Of a DNA stretch of 64,000 bases, positions 54,680 to 63,660 are shown in pieces. The notes below the pieces were generated by a model. It had not been told where the DNA came from and did not search any database. It worked only from the letters and a program-made list of their open reading frames with translations. The position numbers and the translations under genes are program-made. Location: contig NZ_CP192735.1 of assembly GCF_050749815.1 (NCBI RefSeq), positions 310,001 through 374,000 on the forward strand. Direction: 5' to 3'. The first letter of the stretch is position 1, and every line of letters begins with the position of its first letter. Source of the stretch: Dyella_A sp050749815 (GTDB lineage Bacteria > Pseudomonadota > Gammaproteobacteria > Xanthomonadales > Rhodanobacteraceae).

Positions 54680-56401
54680 ATGGCAGACGGCGGCATGACC
54701 CCCACGGAACCGAAGGTCGACAGCGAGCGCCCCGGCGCGCGCCTCGATCTTCGCGACATTGCGCGCAGCCCGGCCTCGCGGCAGTTGATGCTGCTGGTGG
54801 GCGTGGCGCTGGCGGTGGCGATGGGCGTGGCGGTGGTGCTGTGGTCGCGCGGCCCCAACTACGGCATGTTGTATGCGGGGCTGGACCAGAAGGACGCCGC
54901 CGCCATCACCCAGGCGCTGCAGGCGAGCAACACCCCGTACACCCTGGCCGGCGACGGCACCACCATCATGGCGCCGCAGGCCGATCTGGCGGCGATCCGT
55001 CTGCGCCTGGCCGGGCAGGGGCTGCCGCAGGGCAGCGCCAACAGCACCATCCTTCCGGCGGCCGATTCGCCGTTCGGCATGAGCGACATGGCCGAGCGCA
55101 CGCGCTACCAGCAGATGCTGGAGACCGATCTGGGCAACACCATCGGCGCGCTGCAGTCGGTGCGTTCGGCGCGCGTGCATCTTGCGCTGCCCAAACCGTC
55201 GGCCTTCATTCGCGACAACCGCCAGGCCAGCGCTTCGGTGCTGGTCACGCTGTTCCCCGGGCGCCAGCTCGACGCCAGCCAGGTGGCGGCGATCGTGCAT
55301 CTGGTGTCTTCCAGCGTGCCCGAGCTGGACGCCAAGCAGGTGTCGGTGGTCGATCAGCAGGGTCAGCTGCTCACCGGCGACGCGCCGGACAGCGCCGCGG
55401 CCGTCGGTGACACGCGCCTGCGCCTGGCCACGCGTATCGAGAACACCTACGCCCAGCGCATCGAGGAGTTGCTGACGCCGCTGGTCGGCGCCGGCAAGGT
55501 GCGCGCGCAGGTGTACGCCGATCTGGACTTCAGCCAGACCGAGAAGGCCACCGAAACCTACGATCACGATCACCCGGCGCTGCGCAGCGAGCAGACCAGC
55601 TCCGAGCAGCGCGTGGATGGCGCCGCCAATGGCGCCGTGCCCGGCGCGTTGAGCAACCAGCCGCCGAACACGGTGGCGCAGCCCACCGCGGCCAATCCGC
55701 AGGCTGGCGCGGCGCCCAACGGGGCCGCCAAGGGCGCCGCGGGTGCCAACGCTGCCAGCACCACCACGGTCACGCCCAGCGACACCTCCTCCAGCGCCAC
55801 CCGCAACTACGAGCTCGATCGCACCATCAGCCACGTCAGCGATCCGGCCGGGCGGCTGTCGCGGATCAGTGTGGCGGTGGTGGTCGACAACAAGCTTGTC
55901 GGCAGCGGCAAGGACGCCAAGAGCGTGCCGTTCACCCAGCAGGAACTCGATCACCTCACCGAGCTGGCCAAGAACGCCGTCGGCTTCAACGCCGCGCGCG
56001 GCGACACGGTGAGCGTGGTGAACCAGCCGTTCCACCACGACGTGGCGGCCGACGGCGCGGGTGATTCGCCGATCCCGTTCTGGCAGCGCCCGGGCGTGCT
56101 CGACCTGATCAAGCAGGGCGGCGGCATCCTGGTGGCGCTGCTGGTGGCCTTCGGCCTGCTGCGTCCGCTGCTCAAGGGGCTTACCCGTGGCCCGGCGCGT
56201 ATGGCCGAAGTACCCACCGCGCTGCCCTCGCCGATGCCGAAAGTTTCCGTGCGCGTGGACGATATCCCGGAGGACGAGCCCGCCCGCATCGGGCAGGCGA
56301 TTGCCTACGAGCAGAAGATCCACATGGCCAGGCGTCTGGTGAGCGAAAACCCCAAGCAGGTCGCGCAGGTCGTGCGCAACTGGGTGGGCGACAATGGCTG
56401 A
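54680..56401 (+). CDS. fliF: Flagellar MS-ring protein FliF
   Basis: A 573-residue inner-membrane ring protein on which the export gate and switch assemble. Two membrane helices (about 36-56 and 460-480) flank a large periplasmic domain with SPFGMSDMAERTRYQQMLETDL-type ring-building motifs (key YQQMLETDLG). The C-terminal tail (EQKIHMARRLVSENPKQVAQVVRNW) binds FliG. Its end overlaps fliG by eight bases. Confidence 0.96.
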   Translation: MADGGMTPTEPKVDSERPGARLDLRDIARSPASRQLMLLVGVALAVAMGVAVVLWSRGPNYGMLYAGLDQKDAAAITQALQASNTPYTLAGDGTTIMAPQADLAAIRLRLAGQGLPQGSANSTILPAADSPFGMSDMAERTRYQQMLETDLGNTIGALQSVRSARVHLALPKPSAFIRDNRQASASVLVTLFPGRQLDASQVAAIVHLVSSSVPELDAKQVSVVDQQGQLLTGDAPDSAAAVGDTRLRLATRIENTYAQRIEELLTPLVGAGKVRAQVYADLDFSQTEKATETYDHDHPALRSEQTSSEQRVDGAANGAVPGALSNQPPNTVAQPTAANPQAGAAPNGAAKGAAGANAASTTTVTPSDTSSSATRNYELDRTISHVSDPAGRLSRISVAVVVDNKLVGSGKDAKSVPFTQQELDHLTELAKNAVGFNAARGDTVSVVNQPFHHDVAADGAGDSPIPFWQRPGVLDLIKQGGGILVALLVAFGLLRPLLKGLTRGPARMAEVPTALPSPMPKVSVRVDDIPEDEPARIGQAIAYEQKIHMARRLVSENPKQVAQVVRNWVGDNG

Positions 56402-57398
56402 GCAGGTTTCCGAGGGCGCCCGCAACGCCGCCATCCTGCTGCTCACGCTGGGTGAGCAGGATGCGGCCGAAGTGCTCAAGCATCTCTCCGCCCGCGACGT
56501 GCAGGCGGTGGGCTCGGCGATGGCCGGCCTCACCAGCGTCACCCGCGACCAGGTCGAGCAGGTGCTCAACCGCCTCAATGAGGACGTCGGCCGGCAGACC
56601 GCGCTGGGCGTCGGCACCGAGGACTACATCCGCAAGATCCTCACCAACGCGCTGGGCGAGAGCAAGGCCGGTGGCCTGATCGACCGCATCCTGCTGGGTC
56701 GCTCCAGCAAGGGTCTGGAATCGCTCAAGTGGATGGAGAGCCGCGCGATCGCCGAGCTGATCAACCTGGAGCACCCGCAGATCATCGCGCTGGTGCTGGC
56801 GCATCTCGAACCGGACCAGGCCGCCGAAGTGCTCGGCTACCTGCCGCCGCGCACGCGCTCGGACGCGGTGATGCGCATCGCCACGCTCGACGGCGTGCAG
56901 CCGCACGCGCTCAACGAGCTGGACGAAATCATGGAGCGCCAGTTCTCCGGCAACTCTACCAAGCTCAAGTCCGCCAACGTGGGTGGCCTCAAGGCTGCCG
57001 CGGCCATCCTCAACGCGATGGAAACCAGCCGCGAGGCCGAGCTGATGGCGGCCATCCGCAGCCAGGACGCCGGGCTTGGCGGCAAGATCGAAGAGCTGAT
57101 GTTCGTCTTCGACGATCTCGCCGGCCTGGACGACCGCAGCATGCAGACCCTGCTGCGCGAAGTGCCGTCGGCACGTCTCACCGTGGCGCTCAAGGGCGCC
57201 GAGCCGGCGATGCGCGAGAAGATCTTCGCCAACATGTCCAAGCGTGCCGCCGACATGCTGCGCGACGACCTCGAAGTGGCCGGCCCGGTGCGCGTGAGCG
57301 AAGTGGATGCCGCGCAGAAGGAAGTGCTGATGATCGCGCGCCGACTGGCCGATGCCGGCCAGCTCACCCTGGCCGGCGGCGGAGATGACTTCGTCTGA
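56394..57398 (+). CDS. fliG: Flagellar motor switch protein FliG
   Basis: A 334-residue C-ring component that contacts the stator. Conserved RNAAILLLTLGEQDAAEVLKHL at the N-terminus, EHPQIIALVLAHL in the middle (about 125) and the charged torque helix KIEELMFVFDDLAGLDDRSMQTLLREV in the C-terminal domain. Overlaps fliF and shares its last base with the fliH start. Confidence 0.97.
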   Translation: MAEQVSEGARNAAILLLTLGEQDAAEVLKHLSARDVQAVGSAMAGLTSVTRDQVEQVLNRLNEDVGRQTALGVGTEDYIRKILTNALGESKAGGLIDRILLGRSSKGLESLKWMESRAIAELINLEHPQIIALVLAHLEPDQAAEVLGYLPPRTRSDAVMRIATLDGVQPHALNELDEIMERQFSGNSTKLKSANVGGLKAAAAILNAMETSREAELMAAIRSQDAGLGGKIEELMFVFDDLAGLDDRSMQTLLREVPSARLTVALKGAEPAMREKIFANMSKRAADMLRDDLEVAGPVRVSEVDAAQKEVLMIARRLADAGQLTLAGGGDDFV

Positions 57399-58036
57399 TG
57401 GCCGCGCAGATCATCCGCGACACGTTTGCCGGCGCCGAGCGCTGGGAACTGCCCCAGGTGCACGACGCCGCGCGCAGCGAGCCGGTGAACGACCTGCCGG
57501 CGCCGCCCACCGTGGCCGATCTCGAAGCGCTGGAACGCCAGGCGCGTGACGAGGGTTACGCCGCCGGCCGTGCCGAAGGCATTGCCGATGCCGCGCGCGA
57601 GCAGCGCGCCGTGGTGGCGCGGCTGGAGTCGCTGCTGGAATCTGCCGCGCGTCCGCTGGCTGCGCTGGACGACGCCACCGAACAGGAACTGGCGCGTCTG
57701 GCCGTGGTGATTGCCCGCCGCGTGCTGGCGCATGAACTGGCCACCGCGCCCGAGCTGATCGTGCAGGCCGTGCAACAGGCGGCACGCGCGCTGCCTTCGG
57801 CAACGCGCGAACTGCGCGTGCGCGTGCACCCGGATGATCTGGCCGTGCTGCGCGAACACGCGGTGGCCGAAGAACACTGGCAGCTGCTGCCCGATCCCGC
57901 GCTGGCGCGCGGCGACTGCCTGCTGGAAAGCGAGCGCTCGCGCCTGGATGGCCGCGTGGAAACGCGTCTGGCCGCCGTGGTCGACGCCGTGCTCGGTCTG
58001 GACGAAGACGATGGCGACGAGGAGATCACCGCATGA
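57398..58036 (+). CDS. fliH: Flagellar export ATPase regulator FliH
   Basis: A 212-residue protein that ties the FliI ATPase to the export gate. The glycine/alanine-rich RDEGYAAGRAEGIADAAREQRA segment (GxxxG-type repeats, about 50-70) and C-terminal RVHPDDLAVLREH and LARGDCLLESERSRLDGRVETRLAAV match the family. Starts at the fliG stop. Confidence 0.92.
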   Translation: MAAQIIRDTFAGAERWELPQVHDAARSEPVNDLPAPPTVADLEALERQARDEGYAAGRAEGIADAAREQRAVVARLESLLESAARPLAALDDATEQELARLAVVIARRVLAHELATAPELIVQAVQQAARALPSATRELRVRVHPDDLAVLREHAVAEEHWQLLPDPALARGDCLLESERSRLDGRVETRLAAVVDAVLGLDEDDGDEEITA

Positions 58037-58467
58037 GCGGCCATGCCGCCCGCGCCCGCGTGATCGAGCTTGCCGCGCATCCGGCGATGCGTTCGCGCGC
58101 GCGCCGGGCCGACGAGGCTGCGGCGCCGTGCGTGGCTCCATCGCCTCGCGACGAAACCGCCGATGCGCGCATTGCCGAGCGCGTCGCGCGACGCCGGGCG
58201 CGCGTAGTGCCCGTGTCGCAGGACGTGCGCGTGATGCGCTTCCGTCCCTGGCTTCCTGTGTTCCGGCTGTGGCGCCGCTGGCGCCTCGGCTACCCGCTTT
58301 CGCGCCTCTGGTGTGCTTCCGCGCGGTTGTCCTCCCGGTCTTCCTCCCCCGGCGGCGCGGTGCGACAGCCCAAGCGATCCCCCCGTCCCGTGGGCGCACA
58401 CCGGCGGCGCGATCTTTCTGCCGTCACCACCCGCCGCCCGTCGCGCGGCCAGGCGCTGGCGCGATGA
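58033..58467 (+). CDS. Arg-rich hypothetical ORF between fliH and fliI
   Basis: A 144-codon reading frame that begins in an ATGA overlap with the fliH stop (58033-58036) and ends in an ATGA overlap with the fliI start (58464-58467). The product is very basic (many Arg clusters, for example ERVARRRARVVP and FRLWRRWRLG) with a Ser/Arg/Pro-rich tail, and I recognise no family. Third positions are GC-rich in the first half but less so in the tail, and a competing frame is also open, so it could be a real small protein, a coupling device, or an insertion that merely preserves reading. In relatives fliH and fliI are normally adjacent. Confidence 0.45.
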   Translation: MSGHAARARVIELAAHPAMRSRARRADEAAAPCVAPSPRDETADARIAERVARRRARVVPVSQDVRVMRFRPWLPVFRLWRRWRLGYPLSRLWCASARLSSRSSSPGGAVRQPKRSPRPVGAHRRRDLSAVTTRRPSRGQALAR

Positions 58468-59828
58468 GCGCCGATCCGCTGGCGCTGCGCAGTGAGCGCT
58501 GGCGCGAACAGCTGGCGCGTCGCGGCCGTCGTGCTGAGGCATCGCATCCGCTGATCGTCGAAGGGCGGCTGCGTCGCGTGGTCGGCCTGACCCTGGAAGC
58601 CGAGGGCTGCGAGGCGGCGCTGGGCGCGCGCTGCCTGGTCGATACCGCCGAGGGTGACCAACTCGATACCGAAGTGGTCGGCTTCGCCGACGAACGCCTG
58701 CTGCTGATGCCGGTGGGCGAAATGCACGGCGTGCTGCCGAACGCCCGCGTGCGTCCCTGCGCGCGCGCCGGTGGCCTGCCGGTGGGGCAGGGCCTGCTGG
58801 GTCGCGTGATCGGCGCCGACGGCCTGCCGCTGGATGGCTTGGGTCCGCTCGACGCCGACGAACACGCGGCGCTCAAGGGCGAACCGATCAATCCGATGTC
58901 GCGCAAGCCCATCGACACCCCGCTGGACACCGGCGTGCGCGCGATCAACGCGCTGCTTACCGTGGGCCGCGGCCAGCGTCTGGGCCTGTTCGCCGGCTCC
59001 GGCGTGGGCAAGTCGACTCTGCTCGGCATGATGACCAAGTACACCGACGCCGACGTGGTGGTGGTCGGCCTGATCGGCGAGCGCGGCCGCGAGGTGAAGG
59101 AGTTTGTCGAGCACACACTGGGCGAAGAGGGCCGCCGCCGCGCGGTGATCGTCGCCGCACCGGCCGATGCGCCGCCGCTCAAGCGCCTGCGCGGCGCGCA
59201 GTACGCCACCGCGATCGCTGAGTGGTTCCGCGACCGCGGCCTGCGCGTGCTGCTGCTGATGGATTCGCTCACCCGCTACGCCCAGGCGCAGCGCGAGATC
59301 GCGCTGGCGATCGGCGAGCCGCCGGCGACCAAGGGCTACCCGCCGTCGGTGTTCGCGATGCTGCCGGCGCTGGTCGAACGCGCGGGCAACGATGCCGAAG
59401 GCCGCGGCTCGATCACCGCGTTCTACACCGTGCTCACCGAGGGCGACGACTACCGCCATGACCCCATCGCCGACGCGGCACGCGCCATTCTCGACGGCCA
59501 TATCGTGCTCTCGCGCGATCTGGCCGAGGCCGGCCACTACCCGGCGATCGACATCGAGGCCTCGATCAGCCGCGTGATGCCGGCGGTGGCCAGGCGCGAG
59601 CACATGCGCGCGGCGCAGCGCTTCCGTCAGGTGTATTCGGCGTACCGCCAGCAGCGTGATCTGATCGCGGTGGGTGCGTACCAGAAGGGCTCCGATCCGC
59701 AGGTCGACCACGCCATCGTGATGTGGCCGCGCCTGCGCGCCTTCCTGCAGCAGGAAGTGGACGAACCGATGACGCTGGTCCAGGGCATCGAGGCGCTGCG
59801 CACGCTTACCGGTGAAGCCGACGCATGA
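58464..59828 (+). CDS. fliI: Flagellar export ATPase FliI
   Basis: A 454-residue F1-beta-like ATPase that powers flagellar protein export. P-loop AGSGVGKST at 177-185, GLIGERGREVKEFVEH near 203 and LLMDSLTRYAQAQREIALA near 265 are present. The ATG at 58464 (MSADPLALRSERW) is the family-like start; the open frame to 57834 overlaps fliH and is rejected. Ends in an ATGA overlap with fliJ. Confidence 0.96.
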   Translation: MSADPLALRSERWREQLARRGRRAEASHPLIVEGRLRRVVGLTLEAEGCEAALGARCLVDTAEGDQLDTEVVGFADERLLLMPVGEMHGVLPNARVRPCARAGGLPVGQGLLGRVIGADGLPLDGLGPLDADEHAALKGEPINPMSRKPIDTPLDTGVRAINALLTVGRGQRLGLFAGSGVGKSTLLGMMTKYTDADVVVVGLIGERGREVKEFVEHTLGEEGRRRAVIVAAPADAPPLKRLRGAQYATAIAEWFRDRGLRVLLLMDSLTRYAQAQREIALAIGEPPATKGYPPSVFAMLPALVERAGNDAEGRGSITAFYTVLTEGDDYRHDPIADAARAILDGHIVLSRDLAEAGHYPAIDIEASISRVMPAVARREHMRAAQRFRQVYSAYRQQRDLIAVGAYQKGSDPQVDHAIVMWPRLRAFLQQEVDEPMTLVQGIEALRTLTGEADA

Positions 59829-60262
59829 GTTCACGCGCCGATCGCCTGCAGCCGGCCGTCGACCAGGCGCACAAGCGCCGCGACGACGCCATGCAGAAGC
59901 TCGCCGAGCAGCAGCAACGGGTGGCACGCGCGGAGCACCAGCTCGGCGAGCTCAAGCGCTACCGTCAGGATTACGCAGCGGGGCAGGGCGACGGCATGAG
60001 CGTCAGCGCGCTGCTCAATCGCCAGCAGTTCATCGAGCGCATCGACCGCGCCATCGAGCAGCAGCAGACCGAAGTGCAGCGCCAGTTGCGCCAGCTCGAT
60101 CACGCGCGCGGCCAGTGGCGCGATGCGCATGCGCGCGAGCAGGCGCTGGACAGCGTGGTGAGCAATTACCGCGAGCTGGAGCGCAAGGCGGAAGACCGCC
60201 GCGAGCAGTCCGACATCGACGAACGCATGCAGCATCGCCGCCCGCCCGGGCTCGGCCGATAG
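59825..60262 (+). CDS. fliJ: Flagellar export chaperone FliJ
   Basis: A 145-residue coiled-coil protein, the stalk-like partner of FliI. Nearly all helical, with Gln/Arg-rich heptads (KLAEQQQRVARAEHQLGELKRY and QQTEVQRQLRQLDHARGQW). Start overlaps fliI by four bases. Confidence 0.9.
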   Translation: MSSRADRLQPAVDQAHKRRDDAMQKLAEQQQRVARAEHQLGELKRYRQDYAAGQGDGMSVSALLNRQQFIERIDRAIEQQQTEVQRQLRQLDHARGQWRDAHAREQALDSVVSNYRELERKAEDRREQSDIDERMQHRRPPGLGR

Positions 60263-60284
60263 CGCCGCCATTGCCCCCGGCAGT

Positions 60285-60300
60285 TGGCGCGAACCTTGCT
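60285..60300 (+). promoter_or_regulatory. Sigma-54 promoter of fliK
   Basis: TGGCGCGAACCTTGCT has correct GG-N10-GC spacing and a TTGC -12 element, 48 bases before the fliK start. It would allow fliK to be driven apart from fliE-fliJ. Confidence 0.72.
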
Positions 60301-60348
60301 GCAACTCTCTCACTGCCGACCGGCCGACGAATTTCCGACGAGGTTCCC

Positions 60349-61545
60349 ATGCCCGCCACCGCCGCCCTTTCCGTGACCCCGACCATCACCTCCACGGCGC
60401 CTGCACCGGCCGAGCCGCGTGGCCCGACCGACGCCGGCCGCGCCTTCGACAGCCATCTGGATGCCGCACGCCAGCAGCGCGACGGCGACGCTCCCACCGA
60501 TACCGCGTTGAAGGATACGACTGCGAACGACTCGTCCAGCGCCCGCGACGCCCACGCCAGCCGCAAGCGCGTGGACGGCGCCGACGCTGCCACGACGCCA
60601 CAGGACACGTCCACGGCGACGGATGCGGCCAGCACCACCGCCACGACACCGGCCGTAGCGGCCGACCCGACGCAGCCAACGTCGGTCGCCGAGGCGCCTG
60701 CACCGGCCGCGGACGAGGGGCTGACGCCCGATGCGATCTCCGTCGCTGGTGCCATGCTCGCCCTGCTCGGCCAGGCAATGCCGGCCAATGCCTCGGCGGC
60801 CACCGGCGGCGCCGCCAAGGTGATGGCGGCCAGCGTGCTCAAGGCCTCGATGGGGCAGGCGCCCGCGGCGGGTCCGGCGGCTGAGGACGCGCAGGCGACG
60901 CTTGCAGGCAGCGGCGCGGACGGCACCACCGACGCGAGCGCCGCGCCGACTACCCAGGCAACGACCACCGGCACCGCGGCGCTGGCCGACGTGTTCGCCG
61001 CCGGCGCCACCAAGCTGGCCACGCACAAGGGAACGGACGGCCCGGCCGTGCAGGATCTGGCCGCGCTGCTCGGTACTGCGCCGCAGCCCACCGCCAACAC
61101 CGGCGTGATGCCGCCGCACGCGCTGCACATCGCCAGCCCCGCCGGCAGCCCCGCGTTCGCGCAGCAGCTGGGCCAGCAGGTGGCTTGGCTCGGCAACCAG
61201 GACATCAAGCAGGCGAAGATCCGCCTGCACCCGGAAGAACTCGGCCAGGTCGACGTGAGCGTGCGCATGCAGCACGGCGGCCAGGTCGACGTGACGTTCG
61301 CCGCGCAGCACCCGGCCGCGGTACACGCGCTGCAGCAGTCGCTGCCGCAGCTCGATACGCTGCTCGCTCAGCACGGCCTGTCGCTGGGTCAGGCGCAGGT
61401 CGGGCAGCAGTCGTCCGGCGGCGGTGACGGTTCGCGCGGAGGCTCGGCATCCCTGGGTGGCGAAGGCGGTGAGGCCGCTGCCGACGATGCGCTGGCGGCG
61501 CCGGCTACGGTCAGCGCGGTGGGCCTGCTCGACACCTTCGCCTGA
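60349..61545 (+). CDS. fliK: Flagellar hook-length control protein FliK
   Basis: A 398-residue secreted ruler. The N-terminal 260 residues are low-complexity Ala/Thr/Asp/Pro-rich; the C-terminal substrate-switch domain has KIRLHPEELGQVDVSVRMQHGG near 285 and the terminal Gly/Ser-rich tail. The ATG at 60349 has a GAGG site; the longer open frame to 59812 lies over fliJ. Last flagellar gene in the window. Confidence 0.93.
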   Translation: MPATAALSVTPTITSTAPAPAEPRGPTDAGRAFDSHLDAARQQRDGDAPTDTALKDTTANDSSSARDAHASRKRVDGADAATTPQDTSTATDAASTTATTPAVAADPTQPTSVAEAPAPAADEGLTPDAISVAGAMLALLGQAMPANASAATGGAAKVMAASVLKASMGQAPAAGPAAEDAQATLAGSGADGTTDASAAPTTQATTTGTAALADVFAAGATKLATHKGTDGPAVQDLAALLGTAPQPTANTGVMPPHALHIASPAGSPAFAQQLGQQVAWLGNQDIKQAKIRLHPEELGQVDVSVRMQHGGQVDVTFAAQHPAAVHALQQSLPQLDTLLAQHGLSLGQAQVGQQSSGGGDGSRGGSASLGGEGGEAAADDALAAPATVSAVGLLDTFA

Positions 61546-61625
61546 GTCGCCGTGTCGCGGCCCACTGCGTCGCGGTAACGGCACGCGCTAGGCTGGCGAG
61601 CGTTTCGTTTCGCAGGCGTGCTTCC

Positions 61626-62234
61626 GTGCAACTGGATTTCTCCTCGCTCGACCCCGCCGAGAGCTACCGCTGGCTCGCGTCCACCGTGACGCCGCGCCCG
61701 ATTGCCTGGGTGTCCACGGTCTCCACCGCCGGGGTGAGCAACCTGGCGCCGTACAGTTTTTTCCAGGTGATCTGCGACGACCCGCCTACGCTGATGGTGA
61801 ACGTGGGGCGGCTGCCGGGCGGTCGGATGAAGGACACGCTGGTCAATGCGCGCGACACCGGTCAGCTGATCATCCACCTGGTCAGTCACGGGCTGGCCGA
61901 AACCATGAACGCCACCGCCGCCACGCTGCCGCACGACGTCAGCGAGATCGAGCAGCTGGGGCTTGCCACGGTGCCGGGTGATCGCGTGGCGGTGCCGCGA
62001 CTGCCGGCCGCGCCAGTGGCATTCGAATGCGAGGTGGCCGAGATCAAGCCGTATCCGGCCGAGCACCCGCGCCACTTCCTGATCTTCGCCCGCGTGCTGC
62101 TGGCGCATATCGACGACGCAGTCATGGCCGACGCGCGCCACGTCGATCCGGCTAGGCTCGACTTGGTCGGACGCCTGGGTGGCCCCTGGTACGCCACCAC
62201 CCGCGACCGCTTCGGCATGACGCGCCCGCCGTGA
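61626..62234 (+). CDS. Flavin reductase-like FMN-binding protein
   Basis: A 202-residue member of the flavin reductase split-barrel family. The N-terminal YRWLASTVTPRPIAWVSTVS and NLAPYSFFQVICDDPPTLMVNVG blocks match that fold and its flavin-binding loop. It starts on a GTG. Not flagellar; the substrate is unknown. Confidence 0.85.
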   Translation: MQLDFSSLDPAESYRWLASTVTPRPIAWVSTVSTAGVSNLAPYSFFQVICDDPPTLMVNVGRLPGGRMKDTLVNARDTGQLIIHLVSHGLAETMNATAATLPHDVSEIEQLGLATVPGDRVAVPRLPAAPVAFECEVAEIKPYPAEHPRHFLIFARVLLAHIDDAVMADARHVDPARLDLVGRLGGPWYATTRDRFGMTRPP

Positions 62235-62250
62235 AATAGCGCCCCCGGGC

Positions 62251-62256
62251 TACAAT
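62251..62256 (+). promoter_or_regulatory. Possible -10 element of tgt
   Basis: TACAAT sits eight bases before the first tgt ATG, framed by CCGGGC and GCCCGG. If used, the transcript would begin at or next to the ATG (leaderless). No good -35 is seen. Confidence 0.35.
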
Positions 62257-62263
62257 TGCCCGG

Positions 62264-63385
62264 ATGACTTCCATGACTTTCGATCTCAAGGCCACCGACG
62301 GCGCGGCCCGTCGCGGGCAGCTGACCTTCGCCCGCGGCACCGTGCAGACCCCCGCGTTCATGCCGGTGGGCACCTACGGTTCGGTCAAGGCGATGACCCC
62401 GCGCGACATCGTCGACATCGGCGCGGAGATCATTCTCGGCAACACCTTCCACCTGTTCCTGCGGCCGGGGTTGGAGATCGTCGAGCAGTTTGGCGGGCTG
62501 CATAAGTTCATCGGCTGGAACAAGCCGATCCTCACCGACTCGGGCGGCTTCCAGGTGTTCTCGCTGGCGCACAAGCGCAAGCTGGCCGAGGAGGGCGTGA
62601 CCTTCGCCTCGCCGGTGGACGGTTCCAAGGTGTTCCTGTCGCCGGAAGTCTCGATGAAGATCCAGACCGTGCTGGACTCGGACATCGCGATGATCTTCGA
62701 CGAGTGCACGCCGTACCCGGCCACCGAGAAGGTCGCCAGCGAGTCGATGGAATTGAGCCTGCGCTGGGCCGAGCGCTCGCGGCGCGCCTTTGATGACCTG
62801 AAGAACCCCAACAACCTGTTCGGCATCGTGCAGGGCAGCGTGTACGAGCCGCTGCGCCGGCGTTCGGCCGAAGGGTTGGTGAACATCGGCTTCGACGGCT
62901 ACGCGGTCGGCGGGCTGGCGGTGGGCGAGCCGGAGGCCGAGCGCAACCACACGCTGGATTTCACCGTCTCGCTGCTGCCGCAGGACAAGCCGCGCTACCT
63001 GATGGGCGTGGGCCGGCCGGAAGACATCGTGGAAGCGGTGCGCCGCGGCATCGACATGTTCGACTGCGTGATGCCGACGCGCAACGCGCGCAACGGCTTC
63101 CTGTTCGTGCCCGAGGGCACGCTGCGCATCCGCAACGCCAAGTTCGCCATGGACACGCGGGTGATCGAGGAAGGCTGCGACTGCTACGCCTGCGCCAACG
63201 GCTTCAGCCGCGCCTACCTGCGCCACTTGGACCGCTGCAACGAGATCCTCGCCAGCCAGCTGGCCACCATGCACAACCTGCGGCACTACCAGCGCCTGAT
63301 GGCCGGCCTGCGCGGCGCGATCGAAGCCGGCACGCTGGAGGACTTCACCGCCGAGTTCTACGCCAGGCGCCAGCCGACGCCGTAA
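62264..63385 (+). CDS. tgt: tRNA-guanine transglycosylase (queuine synthesis)
   Basis: Exchanges G34 for preQ1 in tRNAs with GUN anticodons. The 373-residue enzyme has GNTFHLFLRPG near residue 62, TDSGGFQVFSL near 90, and the zinc site around CDCYACANGFSRAYLRHL near 305. A second ATG at 62273 (MTFDLKATDG) is a possible start. It precedes yajC, the usual tgt-yajC-secD-secF order. Confidence 0.97.
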   Translation: MTSMTFDLKATDGAARRGQLTFARGTVQTPAFMPVGTYGSVKAMTPRDIVDIGAEIILGNTFHLFLRPGLEIVEQFGGLHKFIGWNKPILTDSGGFQVFSLAHKRKLAEEGVTFASPVDGSKVFLSPEVSMKIQTVLDSDIAMIFDECTPYPATEKVASESMELSLRWAERSRRAFDDLKNPNNLFGIVQGSVYEPLRRRSAEGLVNIGFDGYAVGGLAVGEPEAERNHTLDFTVSLLPQDKPRYLMGVGRPEDIVEAVRRGIDMFDCVMPTRNARNGFLFVPEGTLRIRNAKFAMDTRVIEEGCDCYACANGFSRAYLRHLDRCNEILASQLATMHNLRHYQRLMAGLRGAIEAGTLEDFTAEFYARRQPTP

Positions 63386-63410
63386 CCGCCCACCGGCACC
63401 GAGACTCCCC

Positions 63411-63492
63411 TGTAGGAGCCCGCTCGCGGGCGATGCCTTCGCTCCTGATCCACAGCAAAGCCAAGAGCATCGCCCGCGAGCGGGCTCCTACA
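63411..63492. repeat. REP-like palindromic element between tgt and yajC
   Basis: A perfect 25-base inverted repeat (63411-63435 and 63468-63492), arms TGTAGGAGCCCGCTCGCGGG, with a 32-base loop similar to the element at 40383. A further partial copy, CATCGCGCGTCGGCGCGCTC plus CTA, lies at 63518-63540. Confidence 0.8.
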
Positions 63493-63660
63493 GCGGCGGC
63501 ACGCCGTTCGCGGGAACCATCGCGCGTCGGCGCGCTCCTAGACAGCGGCGCCGGGAAGTGGCCGCAGTGCAGCCCCCGTGGGCGCATGGCATAATCCGGG
63601 ATCTTTTATCAGGCGTTCGGCAGAAAATGCTGTCGGGGCCGCAACTTGCGAGACAAATCG

